Source: an uncultured Bacteroidia bacterium
GTDB lineage: Bacteria; Bacteroidota; Bacteroidia; Bacteroidales; UBA932
NCBI GenBank assembly: GCA_902767355.1
Contig: CACXHG010000183.1
Span: 1-12,696, forward strand
Reading direction: 5' to 3'
Length of the DNA stretch: 12,696 nt
Position numbers and translations under genes: made by a program. Below are positions 12,696-12,696 of this stretch, piece by piece (within the stretch, counting starts at the first letter, position 1; each line of letters opens with the position of its first letter). The notes beneath the pieces were generated by a model that did no database searches, had not been told where the DNA came from, and was given only the letters and a program-made list of their open reading frames with translations.

Positions 12696-12696
12696 C

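Noticed and set aside
1..12696. Defence island, mobile element or phage origin for the odd fusions
   Set aside because: No transposase, integrase, terminal repeats, att-like sites or toxin-antitoxin genes were seen, and base composition is even apart from short intergenic patches.

Overview
The window looks like a chromosomal segment of a fairly GC-rich member of the Bacteroidota, most likely Bacteroidales. Three things point there. First, the gene families: DUF4270 lipoprotein, a one-domain 'glycogen synthase', the ftsX-DUF3098-uppP order, and a large MG2/alpha-2-macroglobulin-like protein. Second, upstream regions repeatedly carry the Bacteroidota -7 promoter box TAnnTTTG. Third, most genes lack a Shine-Dalgarno sequence. 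I cannot name the genus. Gene packing is dense: no gap exceeds about 130 bases, and I saw no rRNA, tRNA, CRISPR array, insertion sequence or phage gene.

Layout. (1) 1-4923, minus strand: a tightly spaced four-gene operon read right to left. It encodes a short GT5-like protein, a DUF4270 lipoprotein with an extraordinary Tyr/Gly-rich insert, a CgeB-like glycosyltransferase, and the N-terminal 486 residues of an MG2-domain alpha-2-macroglobulin-like protein that runs off the window. (2) 4990-8823, plus strand: a divergent cell-envelope run, ftsX, a DUF3098 two-helix membrane protein, uppP, and an LpxH-type phosphoesterase. The last gene continues in frame into about 330 residues resembling 4-alpha-glucanotransferase (GH77) with the catalytic middle missing. 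(3) 8865-9779, plus strand: a sugar-nucleotide-type nucleotidyltransferase with its own promoter, meeting acpP (minus, 9854-10090) across a bidirectional terminator. (4) 10219-11667, plus strand: an in-frame fusion of PurN with a PfkB-family sugar kinase, divergent from acpP. (5) 11715-12695, minus strand: the C-terminal two thirds of a glutamine synthetase, convergent with the fusion across a 61-bp imperfect palindrome.

Theme. Most genes serve the envelope: division (FtsX), lipid-carrier recycling (UppP), lipid A (LpxH), acyl supply (AcpP) and surface lipoprotein/glycosylation (the left operon). The unusual parts are two unexpected gene fusions, two glucan-enzyme relatives that seem to lack catalytic parts, and a lipoprotein with a repeat-encoded Tyr/Gly domain beside a glycosyltransferase gene. 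The best candidates for something undescribed are the LpxH-GH77-remnant fusion, the PurN-PfkB fusion and the left operon. All three are inferences from sequence and need comparative checks.
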